Source: Tetracentron sinense (Eukaryota; Streptophyta; Magnoliopsida; Trochodendrales; Trochodendraceae). Taken from it: 64,000 nucleotides of DNA. The stretch spans positions 54,620,627-54,684,626 of the forward strand of contig CM026554.1 in assembly GCA_015143295.1 (NCBI GenBank). Direction: 5' to 3'. The notes under the pieces are model-generated. The model saw nothing but the letters and a program-made list of their open reading frames with translations. It did no database searches and was not told the DNA's origin. The position numbers and the translations under genes were made by a program. Shown piece after piece: positions 1 to 10,436 of the stretch (the first letter of the stretch is position 1; each line of letters begins with the position of its first letter).

Positions 1-96
1 ACCACTCACCACCAACCACCACTTATCACAACATCACCACCACACCACACCACACTGCACCACACTGCACCACACTGCACCACCCACCACCACCAA
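1..96. repeat. CAC-rich minisatellite at window edge
   Basis: The first 96 bases are almost only A and C on this strand, with three head-to-tail copies of a ten-base unit CCACACTGCA near 51-80. It is a low-complexity tandem repeat that continues off the left edge. No coding potential is seen. Confidence 0.7.
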
Positions 97-394
97 GGAT
101 TGAGAATTATTTCATCATTTTACCAAACACGTTTTTTTGTTTTCTTTTTTTTTTAGAACAAGTAATGATTTGTGATGCCAAACGTATTTCTTGCTTAAAA
201 ATTTAAAAAATAGAAAGTTATTTCCAGTTTTTAAAAACAGAAAAACTGCAGTGTATCCAAATGGCCCCTAAAACAACTAGCCACATCAGCAACACTCAAG
301 GCCAACTGCCCACCGCGAGGATGTCTCCATCTAGATCAGACGAGCCAACCTTAGTCGATTGCCAAAGGAGAAGCTGGCGAGATCTCACCCATAA

Positions 395-1311
395 CTGATC
401 TTTCAAAGATACAATCCCAATCGAATACTTTGTGGTTCCGCTCCTTCCAAAGGGACCAAACTATCACCCCTAGTAGAAATAAACAAATACCTAATACGAC
501 CCCCCATCACCTTAGCCAAAGGCCAACGCGATAGGAAGCTCTGGAAGGTATGGGGGAAGACCCAACTAATCCCCAATCTAGAAAGGATTTAGCCACAGAT
601 TTCGAAAGCAAATGGATAATGTAATAGTAAGTGATTCATTGATTCCTCCTCACTAAAGCACAATACACAACCATTAGCCATCCTCCAACCTCTTTTCATC
701 AGATGATCACAAGTGAGGGTTTTTTCCAGTGTTGTCGACTACAAAAAGAATGATACTTTGCATGGTATATCAATATTCTAAAACTTAACGGGAAAAAGGA
801 AGTCCATGATTGGTCTTTAGTTCTTGGGAAAAGGATCTCATTGAAAAGTTTCATTTTTATGTCATATGACCATAACCCCATGTCTCTGAGCATATGGTAG
901 GTCACTACAAAGTTGAGTTGGTCCAGCAATTGAGAAACGCTCTCCAACTTCCAATCCTAAAGGTTCTACCTAAATCTTGGGCACCACACAGCCACAAATT
1001 CTGACTTATTTACCTAAGACTCTATCGAGGCGCTCCTAATCAACCACTAAATTCCACAGGCCATTAAAGTATTCCTTAAGCTTCATGGGGCTACACCATC
1101 TATTCTCCACTAATCTAACCTCATTCCCTTGCCCAAATTTAAAAGATGTGTACTTTACGAAATCTGACCAGACCCTCATGATGCCTTCCCAAATGCCAAA
1201 ACCATGATGGCCACGGTCTCGTTGGGCTCCCAACCCAAAGCTTCCTTGTACTTGTTTGAAATCACTCTTCTCTACAAGCTCTACCTCTCGGTTCTGAATC
1301 TCCATAATCAT
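395..1311 (-). mobile_element. LINE (L1-type) ORF2 C-terminal remnant with zf-RVT region
   Basis: Read on the minus strand, conceptual translation gives the typical end of a plant L1-like ORF2. An IWEGIMRVWSDF stretch followed by GQGNEVRLVENRWC lies at 1036-1280. Further along comes the reverse-transcriptase-associated zinc finger, CVLCFSEEESINHLLLHYPF, near 600-680, and then the SWVFPHTFQSFLSRW motif. Frames are broken by stops and shifts, so this is a dead copy. There is no gene in the rest of 97-2870 apart from a second LINE piece of opposite orientation. Confidence 0.75.
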
Positions 1312-1624
1312 TTACCCAATAGGGCTTTATTAAACTCCATTAGGGGTCTTACATAACCTTATATGTGAAGTTTATGCTACGAGGCTTAAAAATTAACAAT
1401 GCATAAATGGAAGGTGTTGGAGTGGGTCAAGGAATCCTTGTTATCCCGCTTTCAATCTGCTGATGATAAACAATATTTCTTAAGACATCATTTTCTCAAG
1501 TGTGAAATTTAAAGTGTGGGGTAGGATGTTTTGAGGTGTTTTTTGGTCCTCACACAATCTTTGGATGAGCAATGCTATACTCCTTCAGAAAGTGGACCAT
1601 ATACAAGAAATTGTAGCCATATTG

Positions 1625-1822
1625 TAAAATATAAGAAATCCAACTAACCTATCTTGGGTTCCCAATGGGAGCTAAATCATTATCAAAAGTTCTCTAGACC
1701 CAGTTGTGGAAAGAGTCTGGGAGGAAGCTGGTTCTTGGAAACTGAGGTGTCTTTCAATGGTTGGTAAACTTACTTTGATCAATAAAATCCTATCCCCATT
1801 TCTCATGCACTACATGCCTATA
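1625..1822 (+). mobile_element. LINE reverse transcriptase fragment, plus strand
   Basis: On the plus strand one frame reads DPVVERVWEEAGSWKLRCLS, then MVGKLTLINKILSP and MHYMP. This is the conserved segment downstream of the polymerase core of plant L1 reverse transcriptases (usual form: DPVVERVSKRLASWK...LSxGGRLTLIKAVLSSLPxYxMS). It points away from the minus-strand remnant at 395-1311, so the two are separate insertions or one rearranged copy. It is fragmentary and not functional. Confidence 0.7.
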
Positions 1823-2874
1823 AAATGTTACCTTTAGAATATAAAATGAAGGAAATTTTGGCATTGGACAAAGGTCCTAGGCATGAATTCTACTGGTTTT
1901 CACTTTTCCTAGAAAAACAAAACAGTATAAAAAAAATTGAGCACAATCAAGCCTTCATTCAAATGTATATTATTATACTACTGCATTCATTAAACCATGA
2001 TTTGATGTGTATAGATTAAAATTGTCAATCTATAATTCAAATTTACACTCAAATCGCAACAAATTTATGAGACATACATCAAAATTGACAGACTAGCCCT
2101 TAAATAAGGCCATATCCCATCTGTAACCCATTCATCAAACCACATTTTGGAAGAACAAAAGCTCTCTTTACTGAGGCAAGAAAGCTATTATGGGACAATT
2201 TCTTCCACAATTACTCGATAGAACAAACAGATGTAAATGCCTACAGGCATCACATAAACTTTTAAAGATGGCCGTCCACATTTAAACCTTGACAACTAGC
2301 CTTTTGAACTCACTTCTTTAATTAGTAGAAAGAAAACACCTAACATACAAAAGGACAATGGAATTTCACCTTCTTTGAATGTCATGTAATTTTTCAGCAC
2401 AAATGACTTCCAATTGGAGCATTAAACCATTACTTTTTTCAAGCCATCAAATCAAAAGATACACTAGATAATGGAAATACCAGCAGAAAGCCAAAAAAAT
2501 AGAAAGGATCGCTTTTTAGCTCAAATTGCATTGGTAAAATCGTGATTTTGCTACATACACAAAAAAAATTGTTTTTATTTTTTTTAGGGAAAAGGAATAT
2601 ATTATTGATGTGTAGAAACGCAATCTCCTCATAAGTCAAAATGGAGAAAAACTACTATTGCCACTCGCCAACAAAACTATCAATCCAGAAAATCGATTTT
2701 TAAGAAGCATAATGAATCGATGATTTCTCTTTGACATGAGACATCTAGGTTTTCCAAAACATGTAATATTTCTAGGTTTTCCTATCAGTCTCCAAATCAG
2801 AATCGCGTGTCGGCTAAGACGATACCCTAGAATGTACAGCATCCAAGTAGAGCGAGAGAGAGAGAGAGTCTTAC

Positions 2875-2934
2875 AGTAAATTGAGATTGAAATTTCCTCC
2901 TCAACAACTGGTGAATCGCTCTTCCGGCAGCCAT
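2875..2934 (-). CDS. Possible first coding exon of a small minus-strand gene (unrecognised)
   Basis: A minus-strand ATG at 2934 opens a 20-codon exon (MAAGRAIHQLLRRKFQSQFT) ending exactly at a good donor, GTAAG. The peptide is Arg-rich, free of acidic residues and amphipathic, as in mitochondrial presequences. Upstream, 5'-UTR-like sequence runs to about 3150; it includes a possible UTR intron with donor GTGAAATA near 3048 and acceptor CTGACAG near 2945. I could not find a convincing second coding exon at lower coordinates, so the product is unknown. It may instead be a gene remnant; the interval 1850-2870 shows no protein I recognise. Confidence 0.3.
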
Positions 2935-3368
2935 TTCGGTCGAATTTTCTGTCAGTTTCTTCGACAATGGAAGCAAAAAAGAGAATCAGAGATTAAGATC
3001 CGGTAGAGATAAACGAAACCACATAGATCTGAAGAAGTATATTTCACCTGGTTGGGATCGACAGCAATAGAGATGGAGAGGTAAGGAAGCGACCTCGCGA
3101 CGAAATTTCAATCCCCTAGGAGAGAGAAAACTTTAGCTCGCGTGGACGAGATGATGGGAGAGACATAATGGTGAAAGAGAAGGGTAGTTTGGTCCCTTAG
3201 CCTCAAATAATCAAGCAATTTTATGTTTCTAGTTAAGCCACATTGCCATGATTCGACTTGTCACTCCAAAGTTGCCACGTCGGATGGTTGCGCGAAGGAA
3301 TGTGATTTGGTCTGTCCCTCATCCCACATGTTGACACGTGCACCCTTTTTAACACCCTTTAATTATAA

Positions 3369-3392
3369 CTAGCAAGAACCGTGCAATGCACA
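3369..3392 (-). mobile_element. Helitron-like 3' terminus
   Basis: On the minus strand the sequence reads as a short GTGC...GCAC palindrome followed about nine bases later by CTAG and then T outside. Plant Helitrons end this way (hairpin, then CTRR, inserted between A and T). The body would extend to higher coordinates, but no clear 5' TC end was found. It sits at the edge of AT-rich DNA (3360-5330) with no gene. Confidence 0.4.
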
Positions 3393-4819
3393 AAAAAATA
3401 TTAAAACAAAAAAGATATGAGTAATAAAAAATAAGGAGTAATAAGAAATAAGCACACTATATATCATTCTATTGATAAAAGTATAAGGAGTAACTTTAAC
3501 TTTATGCAGATAAAATTAGCCTTCCTTACTTTATTATTGATAAAGTAAATATTATATTAATAAATAAAAAGAAAAGTTTAGGAATAATTTGTATTATGGT
3601 TCTTAAGGATAGTATGGTCATTAAAAATTTCATTAATAGTATTTTATGTAAATAATGAGCAAATTAGAATTCTATTGAAATAAAGATAACAACCACTAAA
3701 GTAGAAGTATAATAGAACTATTAGGATACGTGAGATAGGTGGGGCCAATATAACTATTAGTAACTAATTTTTAGGATTAGAACTTTGTATATTAGAAAGA
3801 GTCCTTATATGATATAACACTTGCAATCATCAAAGCTGATTTAATTTTCCTGCGACAATCAGAACTTCAAACCAATTAACTTTTAAGTTTTAGAACTCCA
3901 GTCTCATAAAACCGTTGTAGTTAAAAGGCAAAAACATTTTACATCTGTGATCACATTCGATCTATACAAGGGAGTGGCTTCTCGTCGGATGTTGCTAGGG
4001 TGTTCCTGTATGCACATAAAAGGAAAGGCAAGGAGTCAGAATTTTGTAGATCACCGTCGGTGTAGACAGGGCTATATTATCCTTCAGCCTCTTAACTTAA
4101 TTGAGTTTTGGACTGGCTGTGATAATGTTTGGTCGTGATAATCATTTGGGTATTGGAAGCAGCAACATCAACCCAAGAGACTAGATTGTATTCACTAGGC
4201 AAATCAGCATTGATAAGTCCCACCTTCAACCTCAAGTACTGGGGCGGGGTTTGAGAAAATTTCATTTAGTGATCATTTAATAGGAATATGCCCTTATATA
4301 TGGTAAATTGTTTGATAATGCATCGTATCAATTATCCATATTTATTGTTTTTCCTCTCTTTTAGTGTAGTTGGGGTTTTGGTGAGGGGAGGGTATTGTGT
4401 GGCCCATAGGTCCATGTGGCCTCCAATGAACCAAAAAAAATAAAATAATAATTAATTAATTTTTATATGAATTTATTAGACCATGTACATAAAGGAAGTA
4501 AAAAATGCAGTGCCAGCATTTAAGTCGAGGCGTGGAGCCCAAAATTTATCACATGTATTCCTTAATGTCGTTTGGATTTTTTTGATCTCCACAACACCAT
4601 AATTAAAATTCTAATTATTGTTTTCTATCTATATGAATATGTTGGTAAAACAACTTAATTTTAGAAACACATTAGTATGTAATTGGGAAATAGTTAATGT
4701 ACCCATGAAATCTATTTACAAGGTTAGACCTCATTGGTCCAGCCCCCCTTTTAAATATTGTAATTTAACTTTAATATGTAGTATTAAATCTCTATTTCAC
4801 TATTTTTATGGGTAAGGAT

Positions 4820-5299
4820 TCTCTATTAGTAGAGAGTTAGAATGACTAATTAAAATTATTCTAATCTAATTAATATGGGACCCATGAGACCCGTTATTAC
4901 GTATTAAATCTCTATTTTGTTATTTTTATAAATAATGACTCTCTATTTATATTTTTATATTTTAAAGTCAAAAACACCAATATTCTAAATATGGAAAATA
5001 ATAAAAATATCATTTTTTTTTATTAGTAGAAGATTATTACGAATGTTTAAATTATCCAATGATTAAATAATCCAACTATTAGTAACTCTTTCAAATGTTA
5101 AATTTAAATTAATATAAAAAATATTAAATTTAATTATTAAAATATATTTATATAAAATATAATGATATATGCAAAAATTATTTAATATAAAGAGAGTAAT
5201 GTTACGTCTAATGAAAATATATTAAAAATTAGATTTTTTAAATATATTTTCATTAATGATTAAAGAATTATACGTGCAAAGCACGTGCACTTTTACTAG
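4820..5299 (+). mobile_element. Candidate non-autonomous Helitron
   Basis: The right end has the palindrome CGTGCAAAGCACG (5273-5285), a ten-base spacer, CTAG and a following T, which is a classical Helitron 3' end. At 4820 the sequence TCTCTATTAGTAGAGAG resembles plant Helitron 5' ends (TCTCTACTA...). The interior is strongly AT-rich and has no ORF. The expected A directly before the 5' TC is absent (a T is there), so the left boundary is tentative; the 3' end is better supported. Confidence 0.4.
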
Positions 5300-5329
5300 T
5301 TAAAATAAAAAATAAGTAGGTACCTGTAT

Positions 5330-7420
5330 TTCTAACAGTTTATCTGATGAAGAAAGCAATCAAAATGTATCACCAACTGTAGTGAGTATTTAAGAGGGAG
5401 GCATCCACCAATGAGGTGGTGACTTAGGTTTAGAAATGGATTTAATGGGTACGTTAACTATTTCCCTAATAACTATTATCAACCCAAGCTTTCTACTCCC
5501 AAATTAGTTCCCAACACTCCAAACAACTGAGGCCATTAAGTCGTCTGGGATGTGTGTGCGGGCTGAGTTGAACAATTTGAGAGAAGATGAGTAATGGTTT
5601 TTAAATTTCTTTTCTGAAAAATTAACCCTTCTCTTTCCATCACAAAGACGTACCTTTTAATTGAAGATACCCAAATGACCACATGCAGAAATAACGAAAT
5701 TAACCGTTACTTCATCTCCCTTCACAATTGCTTCCATAAAGAAACCTGATTGCGCATAACTCGCAATCATAGGATTCCAAGCGTGGGGGCATCCAATGTC
5801 TTGTCCGAAGACTATAATTATCAAACATAATTTACATACATGTTCACGTGATTTTCATTTCTGGTGGATCTGATCTTGGAGACATGGAGGCATTTTGTTA
5901 GAGAATCCTGGTTCCATGATGTTAGCACAAATATTAAAGAATATACAGGAAAAAAATAAATGAAAAGAGCCCTGTAAAAAAATATATGAATGACATGCGT
6001 GATATGTGAGAAAGCTCTGAGAGATGTTTGGGAGAGAGACAAATGTTTGGGGGAGAAGAGATAGACTTATGAGAGTACTAGTAAAGAACTCGTGTCGCAC
6101 GAACAATATTAAGAGAAGAATGCAAATAATTATCTGAAAAATGTAAATAATTATATGTAATCTAGACTTCAAATAGGTGATATTATTGGGCATTAAAGTT
6201 CCCAAAACAAAAAACACAAAAAAAAAAATCAAACTATCCTACAATAATCTTTTCAATTTTCTCCTATGCAAATGCCCAACTTATAAGGCGCAAGACTTTT
6301 AGAATCCAAAAAATATAAAATCAAATAAAATAAAGAATAAGCAAGTACCACCACAAAAGTGAGAGATTCAGAAATCTAAGTTATTCTAATAGTAGATATT
6401 ACAACAATATAGATTGATCAAAATCACTACTGTGTTTTAGAATTATAGCAAAATGAATCAGGAACCTCAATATACTACAGCTTGTACCCAAAAATGATTT
6501 TTTAATAAAAAAAAATCAAGAACTCTCTTTCATTCACAATTGTGCATTATCATCATCGTGTGTAGATTCATATCCACTGCAGGGTGGCTACGGAGAGGAA
6601 GAGAGATGAGTGTATTTCTAAAGATGCAACGTGAACATGTCCTTTGTAAAAGGAGAACAGTTGCATCTTATAGAATAGATAGAGGTAGCCCACAAACTCA
6701 ATTAAAGGAGGGAAAGAAAGAGAGAGAGGGTGGAACATTACAGACCACCTCGTCCATTCTCCCTTCAAGCGTTGCAAATATCGATCAATTAATGAAAGTT
6801 TCAAAGGTGGCTTACTTAAGTGGTTACGTTTCCATTAAAGGGTTTGCTAGAGAGGGGTGCGTGGATAAAGAGGAGAGTAACATTAGTAAACGCTTGGCTA
6901 GAGGGGTGGGTGGATAGAGAGGAGGGAACGTTACATCCTAAAATACAGACCCCACTCCTTCTCTCTTTAATCATTGTAAAGAGCAATTAAGACATATGTT
7001 AATAATACCTAAAATTCCTCTAAAATTGCCATGTGTCTACCATCATCTCTTAGGTCGCCATGTGTTCACCCACCTGCTTAGGTTTCATAGTAAGAAATTA
7101 AGATTTAATAATTCTTAGGGATTCAATTATGTAACCTTGGTCTTTTAAAAAACAAAAAAATCACGGGAGTTAAAATTTTAATCCCTCATCCCACAAATTG
7201 ACACGCATACCTTTTTAACACCCTTTAACTATAGTTAAGATTCAATAATTCTCAAGGAGTTCAACTATGTCACCTTAACTTTTTTTTAAAAATCACAAGA
7301 GTTAAAATTTTACAACTAAGGTTAAAAGTGTAGTCAGAAAACTCTTCGAGTGAGGCTAGACGATTTCGGCATGACGAGGGCCAGACCAAATCCGTGCTCG
7401 TGCGCTAAAGAAGTCCTCTA
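5330..7420. other. Gene-free AT-rich stretch with repeat debris
   Basis: No protein-coding exon is recognised here. The interval contains a Helitron-like end at 6078. Two partial copies of the TTAACC-type repeat lie at about 7020-7320 (motifs such as CCCTTTAACTATAGTTAAGA, followed by AAGGTTA-type sequence). Open frames here, including 5855-6232 and 6540-6917, have low-complexity translations and look like chance. Confidence 0.5.
6078..6103 (-). mobile_element. Helitron-like 3' terminus
   Basis: Read on the minus strand: perfect hairpin TCGTG-CGA-CACGA, then GTTCTTTA, CTAG and a flanking T. This matches the Helitron 3' signature and shares the TTCTT..CTAG tail with the end at 3369. The rest of the element, toward higher coordinates, is not delimited. 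Confidence 0.4.
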
Positions 7421-7607
7421 GAAAGACTTGGGATTCTCTCATGTTATAACCGGACACAAGGAATGTGGTTATAACTTATTACTCTGGAAATAATAACATG
7501 TCATTTCCGTTAATGCGCCGTGAGTATTGATGACGAAAAAAAAAGGACATATGTTGTAACCAGTCTCTTTGAGACCGGTTATAACTTGAGAGAATCTTAA
7601 GTATTTC
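7421..7607. mobile_element. Small foldback MITE (about 180 bp)
   Basis: Terminal inverted repeats of about 28 bp frame this element. The left end reads ACTTGGGATTCTCTCATG then TTATAACCGG; the reverse complement of the right end reads ACTTAAGATTCTCTCAAG then TTATAACCGG. The interior is short and non-coding. No unambiguous target duplication was found, so the superfamily is left open. Confidence 0.6.
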
Positions 7608-8153
7608 AGAAAAGGACGCAATCTTTTCACTCCAAAACGTAGCCAAACATAGTGTTTAATTTTCTATTTCCCGGGAAATAAAAAGTAATCCCTGGGATTG
7701 ATGACAAACAGACCCTTAAAAATTCCAGAATCTCCGTATTATGAGCATAGGCTGCATAGCTCTACATTGATCACATAAAAAGTAATCCCTGGGAGTGATG
7801 ACCTTGTTTGCCCTCCAATCGGGCAGTTGAACCATTAAGACATAGGAACACAAAGTGCACTTTCTGCAATTATGGAATCTCAAAAGATAATGTAAACAGT
7901 ACACACGATTGAATTAGCATTGAGCATTACACATCCAAAAAAAAATAGCATTGAACATCCAGCTTTTAATGTACAAATTATGGCTACTGGGAACATATCT
8001 GAATAAACACCCAGTCTGGAGCTTCAAGACCAACTGTTTTTATACAAAGTGACAGTCCTACGACCACCCACATCTTCCCTCTACAAAATAACCAAATCTC
8101 TGAACTTTTAGGTGAAGGTGAAAGCGTTGCATAAAGAGTTCCTCAGATTTCAA

Positions 8154-8774
8154 TTACCAACTTGCAGTAATCATACACAACTGTAATTTACGCCTATTAG
8201 AGCCAGCAACAGGTTGAGCTGTGTCTTCCTTGGTTTCAGGACTATTTGTACTCCTAATTCTCCCCAGATCCTTAGATCTACCTGCTAAGATTTAAAGAAA
8301 ACAAGTAAGATGCATAAATGTAGTTCACTTATTCAAATGGAATACAAATCCTATGAAATTCCGTATTAGTTCAAACCTCGATTAGAAATCCACCCACCTG
8401 GGAAACATGCTTTTATATTAAAAGACGGTGGAACCAAGAGTACATTTTAATTACAACTATAAATAAATTCAACTCGTCTGGACTGGGACCAATCATGTGG
8501 AAGCCTAATATATGGATCAATGTTTTAAAAGGCATGTGAGACTTAACTTTAGAGGCTCAAACTCTCTGCGACTCACGCCTCAAATTGTGAGGCTCAAATG
8601 ACCACACAATGTAGTTTTCCTTAGTTATTCACGATTGTTTGTTGGAATAGAAAATCCGCCACAAGGCTGTCCGCAACGTGTGGGTCCCCCATTCACTCTC
8701 ACAAAAACTCACCTGAATCGATGACCAAAGGCTGTCTGTGTCTCCAGCCACATGTGATCGAAAATAAATAATGA

Positions 8775-8836
<62 letters not shown>

Positions 8837-10268
8837 TCTAAACATCAAATAGCCTGATGGATTCTATTTTCAGTTAATTTTTAAAAAAATGAAGCATGAG
8901 TCTCACACTTCAAGCCTTTGGAGGTCCTAATGCCTAAACTTGCGTCTTTGCTCTTTAAAACACTAAATAGAATATGGTCATCCAGATTGATGACTGCAAA
9001 GCCGCACAAGTCGGTAACTGCACTGCTAATCTTTGACCAACCAAAATGAATTTATTGATCAGATGTTCACCTCCCCACTAGTTTGAACTTTGAATCTCAG
9101 ACCATGGCAAATCCAAGGATAGGCCTGTGGCCATCATTTGGATGCTCCAAACAAATGGGCAGCTGGCCACTTGATATTGCTGTTAACATTATGAATAAAT
9201 TTTGGAACCTAATGTGTGCATGCATGCATACATGCATGTGTCTATCTTTTGTATATATGTGTGAACTAAGAATCTAGCATCTAGATGTGCGCACCAACCC
9301 ATTGATCCAAAATGTTTAATGAGTGGGCAACAGTCTATAGGCCAACAATTGGACAACCTCAGTTATGGGTTTTGCCAAGGCCGAGGGCAGTAAACATCAG
9401 GAACCAAGACAAGTACGGATTCCTGTCTTCCCAACATGGATCCATGCAGGCTTGCAGCTTCCATGTCTTTCCCAGAAGATATATATTACTTCCACCACAG
9501 AACCAATTTTTCATAACAGTATGCCTTCAAATACACTAGCTCCCATGTCTGTTAGCTCCTTGGGACTAATCTGCCCTGATTTTCACTATCTAGCAGGCCA
9601 AAACTCACACTAAACCTACAATGTCACCAAATACTATCCATCATCCGCCCCAATTTCATGATCTTCCAAGTAACTCCAAATTATTCTCAATCACAATATG
9701 CAAAAAAGTCCAAAACAATGTCAAAAATGATTTTAATTATTTATTTATTGTTCTTCTGTGGATGGAAAAAAAGATATATTCACATGCAAACTCTTTATTC
9801 ATTTACCAATCAATACACAACCTTAAATTTCCAGTAGCTAAGAAAATTCAGCATGGTCCCTTCCTACTTTCTCATGTTGCTAGCCATCCCTATTGGCTAG
9901 CAACATGAATTGTCTGTATGCTTAATGGTGTTTTTATTTTGTATAAACATCTTTCAGTCTGTCATTCTTTTGTAAAGCAAAGGAAATATAAATGTACAAT
10001 ATCCACATTAGATCAAAACCTGCAGTCTCTTATTTTAAACCAGGAGTACAATATATTATAATTGTCACAAATGAATATTTTGTGCTAGTAGTTCAAAAAC
10101 GTTAAAACATAGACTCGATGCATAAGTTGTATGCCATCTGAGAACTTGGTGACAATTTAAATTGAAGCCTGGCAGATTCATGAAAATAGGACCTACTATA
10201 ATGAATAAGGTTGCAGTTCGCTGACCTGGTTCATGTTCCCCTTTTCGAATTGGTACAACCAATGAGTG
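8154..10268 (-). CDS. Two candidate terminal exons of an unrecognised minus-strand gene
   Basis: Exon A (10268-10226) follows an acceptor TTTTTAGCAG and ends at donor CAG|GTCAGC. Exon B (8281-8154) follows acceptor ATCTTAGCAG. Joined, they keep frame across a split glycine codon. The result is a 55-residue hydrophilic tail, with HSLVVPIRKGEHEPG across exon A and then RSKDLGRIRSTNSPETKEDT and NRRKLQLCMITASW, ending at a TAA at 8154-8156. The intron (8282-10225) holds a transposon and a long TA repeat. They lie directly downstream of the SET-domain gene on the same strand, so they could be 3'-extension exons of that gene, the end of another gene, or a decayed duplicate. I do not recognise the family. 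Confidence 0.3.
8521..8962. mobile_element. TGTTTTAAA-ended, GAGGCT-rich MITE with inner (TA)n
   Basis: The ends are inverted (TGTTTTAAAAGGCA left; reverse complement TGTTTTAAAGAGCA right), and subterminal motifs of the type GAGGCTCA / TGAGCCTC recur. A pure TA dinucleotide run of nearly 60 bases lies inside at about 8777-8832. Related sequence occurs at 13350-13521 and 54571-55105. No target duplication is clear. Confidence 0.5.
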
Positions 10269-10368
10269 CTGCTAAAAAGTTGCTTGGATTTGCAGAATCA
10301 CATGCAATAAGGATATTGGCAATTTCTGCAACTCGTTCACGAAATTCAAAATAAATGTGATTCACAGA

Positions 10369-10372
<4 letters not shown>

Positions 10373-10422
<50 letters not shown>
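10373..10422. repeat. Compound microsatellite (GT)n(GA)n
   Basis: Fourteen GT dinucleotides are followed by eleven AG dinucleotides without interruption. It lies just 3' of the stop codon of the SET-domain gene, within its presumed 3' UTR (transcript sense CT then CA). Confidence 0.9.
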
Positions 10423-10423
<1 letters not shown>

Positions 10424-10436
10424 CGAACATTACCCT

